Of a DNA stretch of 25,723 bases, positions 8,589-15,769 are shown in pieces; position 1 is the stretch's first letter; each line of letters begins with the position of its first letter. Under the pieces are notes generated by a model. The model ran no database searches and was not told the DNA's origin. It saw nothing but the letters and a program-made list of their open reading frames with translations. Source of the DNA: CAZIVE01 sp964542435 (GTDB lineage Bacteria; Bacteroidota; Bacteroidia; Bacteroidales; Tannerellaceae); NCBI GenBank assembly GCA_964542435.1, contig CAZIVE010000033.1, positions 1-25,723 of the forward strand. Direction: 5' to 3'. Position numbers and translations under genes: made by a program.

Positions 8589-10537
8589 AACGAATCCATT
8601 ACATATTAATCCTGCTGATTGCATTACTTCCTGCATACACGAATGCAATGCATAAAAAAAATGCGGAACTGGATGCTTTGTGCAGAAAGATCAATACCTC
8701 CACTTCAATTGAAAGTTACTTGAGCAATTGCAGGCAATTAGAGATTCGTTCCCGTGAACTGAAACAAAGACAGTATGAAGAAATTGCATACAATCTATAC
8801 ATCTATTATAGCGTTACCAACCATATCACTGAAGAACCTACCTTCTGGTTGAACAAACTTGACAGTCTTACAAGAATTACCAAAGACAAACAGAAGAGAT
8901 TCGTCGGCCATTATCTCGCCATTAATCGTTATAACCAGATAGATGATTATACCACGGCATTGACCTTAAGCAATAAAATGTTTCGGGAAGCTTCGAAGCT
9001 GAACGATAAATTCTGCCTAAAATTAGCTGTGTTGGGGTTCTTCAACACCTATGTTTCAAGTGCACAATTTGACAATGCTTTTGAGATTCTTTCTCTGGCC
9101 TATCCAGACGGACTTCCCAAGAAATGGGACAAAGACGTTGATATTCTTGTTCTTTGTAATATTATCGGTGCTTATGGAGATATTGGAAAAGAACATGAAG
9201 CGAAGGTCCTTCTCGACCAACTCGGGAAGTATGTCACATCATTCCCCATTGATAAGGTAAACTTTTCAGATCCTGACAAATTGCCTCTCGCCTATTATAT
9301 GGCCTCCTTCTCATATAACATATCAAAAGCTATGATGCTGGTAGGTAAAGGTGAGTTGCAACAGTCAAAAGTCTTTAGAGACAAGATCAACGTCAACTCA
9401 AACGGCAAAAATAACACCTTCAGAGAACTGTGTATGCACATCTATAATATCCAATATTATCAAAAGCTCAACAAGCAAGACAGCGTCCTATACGAAACAG
9501 AAAAAGCACTTCAATTTGCACGAAACATAGGTTCAAAAAGTCTGGAAGGAACCTATCTTACAGAGAAAGCCAGATTACTGAAGGACAAAAACATAGAGCA
9601 ATCCATTCTCGTTTATGATAGTGCAGCGGTTTTGCTGGATTCAATTGCCAATGATAAATTCTTCAAACACATGGGAGAATTTACAGCTCAATACAAAGCT
9701 GACAATTACCGCGAATCAAATGAAATCTTCCAACAGCAAAAGTCCAATCTGTACTGGTTGATTGGCTCGCTCATCACAATCATAGTGCTTTTTGTCTTCC
9801 TCTGGTTCTTTGGAGAACGAGTGCGGAGACGTCTCAAAAAAGCAAAGATATTGGCAGAACGTTCCGAACAATTCAAACTGATCTTCTTTGCCAACATGAA
9901 TCATGAGATTCGAACGCCATTAGGCGCCATAGCTGGATTTTCAGACTTGCTCATCGAAGAGACTGACGAACAGACACGAAAGGAATATGCCGAAATCATT
10001 CACGAGAACAACGACCAGCTCTCGAGACTTATCAGCGACGTTCTCGACATCTCGAAGATAGAAGCCGGAACGATCGCCTTCTCCTATTCTACCTTCGATG
10101 TGCCCGAAATGATGCATAGCGTCTATAACACCATCCGACTGCGCATTCCCGAAAGAGTTACATTTACTCTTGATCCCGGACAACCGATGAAAATCACTGC
10201 GGATAAAGGAAGAGTCATCCAGGTGATCATCAATTTCCTTACCAATTCCATAAAGCATACGGAAAGCGGATTCATCCGTATGGGTTATGCACAAATTGAC
10301 GATACGATACGTTTCTATGTTTCAGACAGCGGAACGGGAGTCGCGCCGGAACAACAGGAAGAGATTTTCACAAGATTTGTCCAGGAGACGGAAAAGAAAG
10401 GCGGCGTGGGTCTTGGCCTCGCTCTCTGCAAAGGCTTCATTAATAAGATGAATGGTGAAATTGGCGTTATTTCACAACTCAATGAAGGATCCATCTTTTG
10501 GTTCACGCTTCCCATCAATGGCATTCAACCCGAATGA
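8585..10537 (+). CDS. TPR-containing sensor histidine kinase, catalytically intact
   Basis: 650 residues. A signal peptide (about 1-22) and a periplasmic TPR-like sensor region (to about 385) are followed by one transmembrane helix (about 389-409). The cytoplasmic HisKA domain has NHEIRTPL with His440, and the HATPase_c domain has Asn550 and Asn554 (N-box), DSGTG (581-585) and GVGLGL (607-612). All residues needed for autophosphorylation are present. There is no receiver or DNA-binding domain and no response regulator gene alongside, so the phosphotransfer partner lies elsewhere. Start ATG at 8585 overlaps the upstream stop (ATGA), giving translational coupling. The two proteins are similar along their length, as expected from a tandem duplication. 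Ligand unknown. Confidence 0.92.
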   Translation: MKRIHYILILLIALLPAYTNAMHKKNAELDALCRKINTSTSIESYLSNCRQLEIRSRELKQRQYEEIAYNLYIYYSVTNHITEEPTFWLNKLDSLTRITKDKQKRFVGHYLAINRYNQIDDYTTALTLSNKMFREASKLNDKFCLKLAVLGFFNTYVSSAQFDNAFEILSLAYPDGLPKKWDKDVDILVLCNIIGAYGDIGKEHEAKVLLDQLGKYVTSFPIDKVNFSDPDKLPLAYYMASFSYNISKAMMLVGKGELQQSKVFRDKINVNSNGKNNTFRELCMHIYNIQYYQKLNKQDSVLYETEKALQFARNIGSKSLEGTYLTEKARLLKDKNIEQSILVYDSAAVLLDSIANDKFFKHMGEFTAQYKADNYRESNEIFQQQKSNLYWLIGSLITIIVLFVFLWFFGERVRRRLKKAKILAERSEQFKLIFFANMNHEIRTPLGAIAGFSDLLIEETDEQTRKEYAEIIHENNDQLSRLISDVLDISKIEAGTIAFSYSTFDVPEMMHSVYNTIRLRIPERVTFTLDPGQPMKITADKGRVIQVIINFLTNSIKHTESGFIRMGYAQIDDTIRFYVSDSGTGVAPEQQEEIFTRFVQETEKKGGVGLGLALCKGFINKMNGEIGVISQLNEGSIFWFTLPINGIQPE

Positions 10538-10558
10538 GTTCTTCGTTGGAAATAAATA

Positions 10559-10582
10559 GCTTCATTATAGGCTTCATTATAG
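10559..10582. repeat. Tandem 12-base duplication
   Basis: GCTTCATTATAG occurs twice in direct succession (10559-10570, 10571-10582), just after the kinase gene. It looks like a slippage duplication in non-coding sequence. Confidence 0.85.
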
Positions 10583-10632
10583 TTTGAACAATTATCATTA
10601 TTCCGTTTTCAGTAGTGTATTGAATAAATAAT

Positions 10633-10650
10633 TTTCAACCATGGTTAAAA
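10633..10650. repeat. CCATGG palindrome, copy 1
   Basis: An 18-base element with a perfect core AACCATGGTT (10637-10646) flanked by TTTc and aAAA. An identical 18-mer, with the same single mismatched pair, recurs 65 bases downstream. Confidence 0.8.
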
Positions 10651-10691
10651 TATTTTCGCATAGTATCCCAGCCTCGCTGATATATTGATTC

Positions 10692-10721
10692 AAAAAGTTT
10701 CAACCATGGTTAAAACTTTTT
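10692..10721. repeat. CCATGG palindrome, copy 2; possible bidirectional terminator
   Basis: A 30-base inverted repeat, perfect except for one c/a pair (10701/10712), centred on AACCATGGTT. The outer arms are AAAAAGTTT and AAACTTTTT, so each strand ends in a T-run. It lies between convergent genes (kinase and cdd), the right place for a two-way terminator, although the stem is AT-rich. The rest of the 268-base gap shows no gene. Confidence 0.6.
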
Positions 10722-10805
10722 CATCCAAAGACTTTCCAAGGCTTGGACACGATGACAAAAATAAAGCCAAACAACGTGGGAAGAAATCGCAGGACATTCA
10801 GCTTT

Positions 10806-11282
10806 CTACATCAGATTTTCTTTGAAGAAGGAGAATGGAAGAAGAGATTCGGCTGAAGGAAATTCGAGAATCTCATTCATCCCGAAGAGAAGAACCCGGA
10901 TTGGTTTTCCGAAGCGCTTTTCCGTCTCTATCAAAACCTGACGACAAGAACCGCAGGGCGAAATAATATCCGTTTGCTTATCATCTTTCTTGGCCGCGAT
11001 GGCGAGCGTCAGAATCGGGACATGTGGAAAACGGGCTGAAGCAGAGAAAAGAGCCACGCGCTCGGCACATAATCCCGATGGATAAGCTGCATTTTCCTGA
11101 TTGTTGCCGGTGATGATCTCTCCATTTTCCATTTTAACAGCAGCTCCCACATGAAAATGGGAGTAAATGGCATACGCATCATCTGCCGCTATCAAAGCAG
11201 CATTGCAAAGTTCGCGATCTTCTGATGTCAGTTCTTCAAGCGAGAAGATCTGTACGGTAGTTTCAAATGTCCGAGTTTTCAT
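10806..11282 (-). CDS. cdd: Cytidine deaminase
   Basis: Pyrimidine-salvage enzyme that deaminates cytidine and deoxycytidine to uridine and deoxyuridine; cytosolic. 158 residues, slightly longer than the small tetrameric class (about 130) because of an N-terminal extension of some 20 residues. The zinc and catalytic motif CAE is at 72-74, with the second zinc motif PCGSC giving Cys110 and Cys113. The three-cysteine pattern indicates the homotetrameric type. It is transcribed alone, convergent with the kinase operon and divergent from the LysM glucosaminidase. A TATCTTTG element (11383-11376) and a Fur-box-like palindrome lie about 75-100 bases upstream of its start, so metal- or redox-linked control is conceivable but unproven. 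Confidence 0.95.
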   Translation of the reverse strand: MKTRTFETTVQIFSLEELTSEDRELCNAALIAADDAYAIYSHFHVGAAVKMENGEIITGNNQENAAYPSGLCAERVALFSASARFPHVPILTLAIAAKKDDKQTDIISPCGSCRQVLIETEKRFGKPIRVLLFGMNEILEFPSAESLLPFSFFKENLM

Positions 11283-11350
11283 AATCCATAATTTTGATAA
11301 AAAATCACCTCATAAAAGAAAGACTGCTTTCAGAATACAAAGAAGCAGCT

Positions 11351-11383
11351 TATCTTCAATGATAATTATTATCATCAAAGATA
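11351..11383. promoter_or_regulatory. 33-base palindrome with a Fur-family 7-1-7 core
   Basis: Arms TATCTT/AAGATA and ATGATAAT/ATTATCAT around a central T (11367), with one 2-base mismatch on each side. The core 11360-11374 is TGATAAT-T-ATTATCA, identical to the 7-1-7 box recognised by Fur-family regulators. It overlaps the candidate cdd -7 element, a position suited to repression. Confidence 0.6.
11376..11383 (-). promoter_or_regulatory. Candidate -7 element for cdd
   Basis: TATCTTTG on the minus strand fits TAnnTTTG and would give a leader of roughly 85 bases. It forms the outer edge of the 11351-11383 palindrome. No -33 element was recognised. Confidence 0.4.
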
Positions 11384-11489
11384 GAATAATCAGATAAAAC
11401 GACCATCATTTTAGAAGAAGAAAAGCGCAAACAGCCCAAACTTCCGTTATTTCCAACGAACAAATCCAACTACTTTAGGAAAAACAAGT

Positions 11490-11521
11490 TTTGGTTCTTT
11501 CCGCTACTTGCACTATCTTTA
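11490..11521 (+). promoter_or_regulatory. Promoter of the LysM glucosaminidase gene
   Basis: TTTG (11490-11493), a 20-base spacer, then TATCTTTA (11514-11521), one base off TAnnTTTG. It lies 45 bases before the ATG at 11566 and inside the upstream extension of the open frame, which argues for the later start. Confidence 0.55.
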
Positions 11522-11565
11522 CCGCCGAATTTAGCGAAACGGCACAAAATAGCATTTATATCGTC

Positions 11566-12495
11566 ATGCGACACTTACTCCATATTTTCTCTATAGTCCT
11601 CTTAGCAGGCTTGTTCATCAATGGAATGAGCCTATCGGAACATAGGCTAGCTTCTTATGACAATTACATCAGTCAATATAAGAATCTTGCCATACAGCAT
11701 CAGAAGAAATATCATATTCCTGCAAGTATTACGCTCGCGCAGGGATTGCTGGAATCAGGAGCTGGATTAAGTACGCTGGCGCGCCAATCAAACAACCACT
11801 TCGGCATCAAATGCCACAGTGACTGGACAGGCGGACGCGTTTATCATGATGATGATTTGGCCAATGAATGTTTCCGCCAATATGAGAAAGTTGAGGATTC
11901 GTACGAAGACCATTCCCATTTCCTCGCCGATCGCCCACGATATGCAGGATTGTTCGCACTGGATGTTACCGATTATATCGGATGGGCACAAGGATTGCAG
12001 AAATGCGGTTATGCCACAGACAAGGCGTATGCAAACAAACTGATCAAGGTCATTGAAGACTATGAGCTGTATCAATATGACACAGCTTCACCCGGAAAAG
12101 TCAAAGAATCGAAGAACAACAAGAAGATCAACAACAAGAACCTGTTGAAGCCGACCAAATATGATATCTATCGTACCGAAGGACTCATCTACGTCTATGC
12201 CGGCTACAATGACAGCTTCGATCATATTGCAGAGAGTCTCGGATTTAAGAGCAAAGATCTGCAGAAGTATAACGAAGTGCCTGAGAACTTCCCGCTCCGT
12301 GAAGGTGACATCGTCTATCTGGAAAAGAAAAAGAAGAAAGCCGACAAGCCTCACTACGAACATGTGGTGCAGATTGGCGAATCCATGCACAGCATTTCGC
12401 AAACCTATGGAATACGCATCAAGAATCTCTATAAGATGAACCATAAACCAGCGGAGTATATTCCAATGGAAGGCGACGTTCTGAAGTTGAGATAA
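11566..12495 (+). CDS. Glucosaminidase with LysM domains (peptidoglycan hydrolase)
   Basis: Secreted cell-wall hydrolase of 309 residues. The start MRHLL gives a signal peptide (about 1-22); the frame is open back to 11491 but that part contains the promoter. The glucosaminidase domain (about 50-165) has the catalytic Glu63 in LLESGAG, followed by NNHFGIKC and a Tyr/Trp-rich cleft, as in FlgJ/AcmA-type N-acetylglucosaminidases. After a Lys/Asn-rich linker come two LysM-like modules (about 187-250 and 257-309). The second is the clearer, with VQIGESMHSISQTYGI. It probably cuts glycan strands in the periplasm during growth or division. It is followed immediately by the purM promoter. Confidence 0.9.
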   Translation: MRHLLHIFSIVLLAGLFINGMSLSEHRLASYDNYISQYKNLAIQHQKKYHIPASITLAQGLLESGAGLSTLARQSNNHFGIKCHSDWTGGRVYHDDDLANECFRQYEKVEDSYEDHSHFLADRPRYAGLFALDVTDYIGWAQGLQKCGYATDKAYANKLIKVIEDYELYQYDTASPGKVKESKNNKKINNKNLLKPTKYDIYRTEGLIYVYAGYNDSFDHIAESLGFKSKDLQKYNEVPENFPLREGDIVYLEKKKKKADKPHYEHVVQIGESMHSISQTYGIRIKNLYKMNHKPAEYIPMEGDVLKLR

Positions 12496-12526
12496 TTGGT
12501 TGGTAAATAGATTTATATTAACTTTG
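12496..12526 (+). promoter_or_regulatory. Promoter of the purM-prfA-pyrF operon
   Basis: TTG (12496-12498), a 20-base spacer, then TAACTTTG (12519-12526). It begins at the first base after the stop codon of the glucosaminidase gene and lies 17 bases before the purM start. Confidence 0.7.
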
Positions 12527-12543
12527 CAGCAAATAGAACACTC

Positions 12544-13710
12544 ATGAGTAACGAACGTTATAACCTCCGCGGTGTATCAGCATCAAAAGAGGATGTACAC
12601 AACGCCATCAAAAATATCGATAAGGGTATCTTTCCTGACGCCTTTTGCAAAATCATTCCCGACATTCTTGGCGGTGATCCCGATTATTGCAATATCATGC
12701 ATGCCGATGGCGCAGGTACCAAATCCTCGTTGGCTTACATGTACTGGAAAGAAACGGGCGATCTGAGCGTATGGAAAGGAATTGCCCAAGATGCACTGAT
12801 CATGAACATTGACGATCTGCTTTGTGTAGGAGCTGTGGACAATATCCTCGTATCTTCAACGATTGGCAGAAACAAAATGCTCGTTCCGGGCGACGTCATC
12901 TCGGCCATCATCAACGGGACAGACGAACTGCTGGAGGATCTTCGGAGCATGGGCGTGGGTTGTTATGCCACAGGCGGTGAGACAGCTGACGTGGGTGATC
13001 TCGTCAGAACCATCATTGTGGACAGTACAGTCACCTGCCGTATGAAGCGTGCGGACGTAATCAATAACAAGAATATCAGTGGCGGCGACGTCATCGTAGG
13101 ACTTTCCTCCTGCGGACAGGCTACTTACGAGAAAGAATATAACGGAGGAATGGGAAGCAACGGACTGACCAGTGCGCGTCACGACGTCTTCTCCAAATAC
13201 CTTGCTGCAAAATATCCGGAAAGCTATGATGCTGCCGTTCCGGAAGATCTGGTCTATTCAGGTCAGCTGAAGCTGACAGATGCCATCGAAGGACTTGGAA
13301 TCGATGCAGGGAAACTGGTTCTTTCGCCTACTCGTACCTACGCACCGGTCGTCAAACAGCTGCTTGACAAGATGCGTGGAGATATCCACGGCATGATCCA
13401 TTGTTCCGGAGGTGCACAGACGAAAATCATGCACTTCGTACATAACAAACGCATCACGAAGAACAACCTCTTCCCTGTTCCACCGCTTTTCCAAATCATA
13501 CAGGAACAGAGCGGCACAGACTGGAAAGAGATGTACAAAGTCTTTAACATGGGCCACCGAATGGAAATCTATGTCAAACCGGAACAGGCAGAAAAAGTGA
13601 TTGAGATATCCAAGAGCTTCCACATCGATGCTCAGATTGTAGGCACTGTGGAAGATGCTGAGAAAAACGAATTAATCATCGAGAGCGACAAAGGTCGCTT
13701 CACCTACTAA
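12544..13710 (+). CDS. purM: Phosphoribosylformylglycinamidine cyclo-ligase (AIR synthetase)
   Basis: Fifth step of de novo purine synthesis: ATP-dependent closure of FGAM to AIR; cytosolic dimer. 388 residues, longer than the roughly 345 of E. coli PurM, as is usual for the Bacteroidetes form. DGAGTK at 55-60 corresponds to the DGVGTK nucleotide-binding motif. Later segments YATGGETADVGD, MGSNGLTSARH and FNMGHRME match conserved AIRS blocks. It is first in an operon with prfA (8 bases downstream) and pyrF. The link with a release factor is a conserved gene neighbourhood rather than a shared pathway. The diverged sequence could cause misannotation as a generic AIR synthase-related protein, but gene order and motifs favour PurM. 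Confidence 0.92.
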   Translation: MSNERYNLRGVSASKEDVHNAIKNIDKGIFPDAFCKIIPDILGGDPDYCNIMHADGAGTKSSLAYMYWKETGDLSVWKGIAQDALIMNIDDLLCVGAVDNILVSSTIGRNKMLVPGDVISAIINGTDELLEDLRSMGVGCYATGGETADVGDLVRTIIVDSTVTCRMKRADVINNKNISGGDVIVGLSSCGQATYEKEYNGGMGSNGLTSARHDVFSKYLAAKYPESYDAAVPEDLVYSGQLKLTDAIEGLGIDAGKLVLSPTRTYAPVVKQLLDKMRGDIHGMIHCSGGAQTKIMHFVHNKRITKNNLFPVPPLFQIIQEQSGTDWKEMYKVFNMGHRMEIYVKPEQAEKVIEISKSFHIDAQIVGTVEDAEKNELIIESDKGRFTY

Positions 13711-13718
13711 ATATTCAG

Positions 13719-14828
13719 ATGGCTGATACGAATTTGTTAGATAAACTGGATGCGTTGGTAAGTCGCTTTGAAGAGATCGGGACATTGATCACCGACCCTG
13801 ATGTCATTGCTGACATGCAGCGTTATATCAAATTAAACAAAGAATATAAGGACCTCGAGAAGATTGTCGAAGCCCGCAAGGAATACAAACAGGCATTGGA
13901 CGGCGTACAGGAAGCTCGTCAACTGCTCGACACGGAACAGGATCCGGAAATGAAGCAGATGGCTCGTGAAGAGCTGGAAGCCTGCACAAACCGAGTTCCG
14001 GAACTGGAAGAGGAGATCAAACTCCTGCTCATTCCAGCCGATCCGGAGGATGACAAGAATGTCATCATGGAGATTCGTGGCGGTACGGGCGGTGATGAAG
14101 CGGCCCTGTTTGCAGGCGATCTGTATCGCATGTACATGAAATATTGCGAGATCAAAGGATGGAAAGTGGCTATCTCCAGTTTCAGTGAAGGAGCCGTTGG
14201 CGGATACAAAGAGATCATCTTCTCTGTTTCCGGAGAGAAGGTCTATGGTACATTGAAATATGAATCCGGCGTTCATCGCGTTCAACGTGTTCCGGCAACG
14301 GAAACACAAGGACGTATGCATACATCTGCGGCTACCGTTGCTGTATTGCCTGAAGCAGATGAGTTCGATGTGCAGATCAACGAAGGCGATATCAAATGGG
14401 ATACTTTCCGAAGCGGCGGTGCCGGTGGTCAGAATGTCAACAAGGTTGAGTCAGGCGTTCGTCTGCGTTATCCGTGGAGAAACCCGATTACCAACATCAC
14501 AGAGGAGATTCTTATCGAATGTACCGAGACCCGCGATCAACCCAAGAACCGCGAACGTGCGTTGACACGACTCCGTTCATTTATCTATGACAAGGAGCAC
14601 CAGAAGTATCTCGACGATATCGCATCACGCCGTAAGACGATGGTTTCCACAGGTGACCGCTCTGCGAAGATCCGCACCTATAACTATCCGCAAGGAAGAG
14701 TGACCGATCATCGAATCAATTACACGATGTATAACCTTGCATCCTTCATGGACGGAAACATCCAGGATTGCATCGACCATCTGATCGTGGCAGAAAATGC
14801 CGAAAGAATGAAAGAAACGGAACTATAA
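13719..14828 (+). CDS. prfA: Peptide chain release factor 1
   Basis: Translation termination factor reading UAA and UAG. 369 residues, close to the normal 360. An N-terminal coiled-coil domain (1-105) precedes the codon-recognition motif PAT at 192-194 (RVPATETQGR), diagnostic of RF1 rather than RF2 (SPF). The peptidyl-tRNA hydrolysis motif GGQ is at 236-238 (GGAGGQNVNK). The C-terminal RF1 signature around STGDRSAKIRTYNYPQGR is intact. The gene sits between purM and pyrF with 8- and 7-base gaps. Confidence 0.97.
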   Translation: MADTNLLDKLDALVSRFEEIGTLITDPDVIADMQRYIKLNKEYKDLEKIVEARKEYKQALDGVQEARQLLDTEQDPEMKQMAREELEACTNRVPELEEEIKLLLIPADPEDDKNVIMEIRGGTGGDEAALFAGDLYRMYMKYCEIKGWKVAISSFSEGAVGGYKEIIFSVSGEKVYGTLKYESGVHRVQRVPATETQGRMHTSAATVAVLPEADEFDVQINEGDIKWDTFRSGGAGGQNVNKVESGVRLRYPWRNPITNITEEILIECTETRDQPKNRERALTRLRSFIYDKEHQKYLDDIASRRKTMVSTGDRSAKIRTYNYPQGRVTDHRINYTMYNLASFMDGNIQDCIDHLIVAENAERMKETEL

Positions 14829-14835
14829 TCAAATC

Positions 14836-15678
14836 ATGAATAAACAACAGTTATTTGAAAACATAAAAAGGAAGCAATCATTTCTTTGTGTAGGGCTGGA
14901 TACCGACACGAAGAAGATTCCCCAGCATCTGTTGAAGGAAGAGGATCCTGTGTTTGCTTTCAACAAGGCTATCATTGACGCCACTGCCGACTACTGCGTA
15001 GCCTACAAACCCAATATGGCCTTCTATGAAGCGCTCGGCACAACCGGGATGCGTTCGTTTGAAAAGACAATTCACTATCTCCGCACCCATTATCAAGATC
15101 AGTTCATCATCGCCGATGCAAAGCGAGGTGATATTGGAAATACTTCCGAACTCTATGCCCGCTCCTTCTTCGATTATCTGAAGGTGGATGCTGTGACTGT
15201 TGCTCCCTACATGGGAGAAGACAGCGTGAAGCCTTTCCTGCTCTATCCGGAATCGTGGGTCATTCTGCTGGCTCTTACCTCCAATAAAGGTTCGAATGAT
15301 TTCCAACTCACGGAAGATGCGCATGGAGAGAAGCTTTTTGAAAAAGTCTTACGGACATCAAAGGAATGGGCTGACAGCGACAGAATGATGTATGTTGTCG
15401 GTGCTACGCAAGCCAAGATGCTTCGTGACATCCGTAAAATCGTTCCGGATCATTTTCTCCTGGTTCCAGGTATTGGAGCGCAAGGCGGAAGTCTTGCAGA
15501 AGTGGCCCAATATGGAATGAACGATCACTGCGGCCTTCTGGTCAACTCTTCCAGAGCGATCATCTATGCCGACAAATCAGAGAAATTCGCTGATTTTGCT
15601 GCGGATGCAGCTCACAACGTACAACGGGAAATGGCCGGTTATCTCCAAGACGTAGGAATTATTCCCTGCTCGATTTAG
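14836..15678 (+). CDS. pyrF: Orotidine 5'-phosphate decarboxylase
   Basis: Last step of UMP synthesis: decarboxylates OMP to UMP; cytosolic dimer. 280 residues, typical of the longer class 2 OMP decarboxylases found in Bacteroidetes and actinobacteria. The catalytic motif DAKRGD is at 94-99, with Lys96 as the proton donor. The phosphate-binding region near VPGIGAQGG and the late NSSRAIIYA segment are present. It is last in the purM-prfA-pyrF operon. No clear terminator was recognised before the lpxD leader. Confidence 0.95.
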   Translation: MNKQQLFENIKRKQSFLCVGLDTDTKKIPQHLLKEEDPVFAFNKAIIDATADYCVAYKPNMAFYEALGTTGMRSFEKTIHYLRTHYQDQFIIADAKRGDIGNTSELYARSFFDYLKVDAVTVAPYMGEDSVKPFLLYPESWVILLALTSNKGSNDFQLTEDAHGEKLFEKVLRTSKEWADSDRMMYVVGATQAKMLRDIRKIVPDHFLLVPGIGAQGGSLAEVAQYGMNDHCGLLVNSSRAIIYADKSEKFADFAADAAHNVQREMAGYLQDVGIIPCSI

Positions 15679-15698
15679 GGAATGACGATATTTTTTCC

Positions 15699-15706
15699 GA
15701 CTTTTG
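15699..15706 (+). promoter_or_regulatory. Weak candidate -7 element for the lpx operon
   Basis: GACTTTTG differs from TAnnTTTG at the first base and lies 63 bases before lpxD. The upstream element is poor (TTTA at 20-base spacing). A bulged hairpin (15710-15739) follows in the leader. Confidence 0.3.
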
Positions 15707-15709
15707 CAC

Positions 15710-15739
15710 GTCATTCGACAAACGAGGTCGACCAATGAC
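15710..15739 (+). other. Bulged hairpin in the lpxD leader
   Basis: GTCAT-TCGAC pairs with GTCGA-ATGAC, interrupted by a CCA bulge on the right arm, with loop AAACGAG. It gives ten base pairs in total. It lies between the candidate promoter and the lpxD start and lacks a T-run, so it is not an obvious terminator. Confidence 0.5.
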
Positions 15740-15769
15740 TAATCTATTAATATTATAATTGAACAAAAT

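Noticed and set aside
10538..10805. CRISPR-like repeat pair
   Set aside because: Only two palindromic copies, 18 bases long and 65 bases apart, with no further units and no cas genes.
11491..11565. N-terminal extension of the LysM glucosaminidase
   Set aside because: It contains the promoter and would bury the signal peptide behind 25 extra residues.
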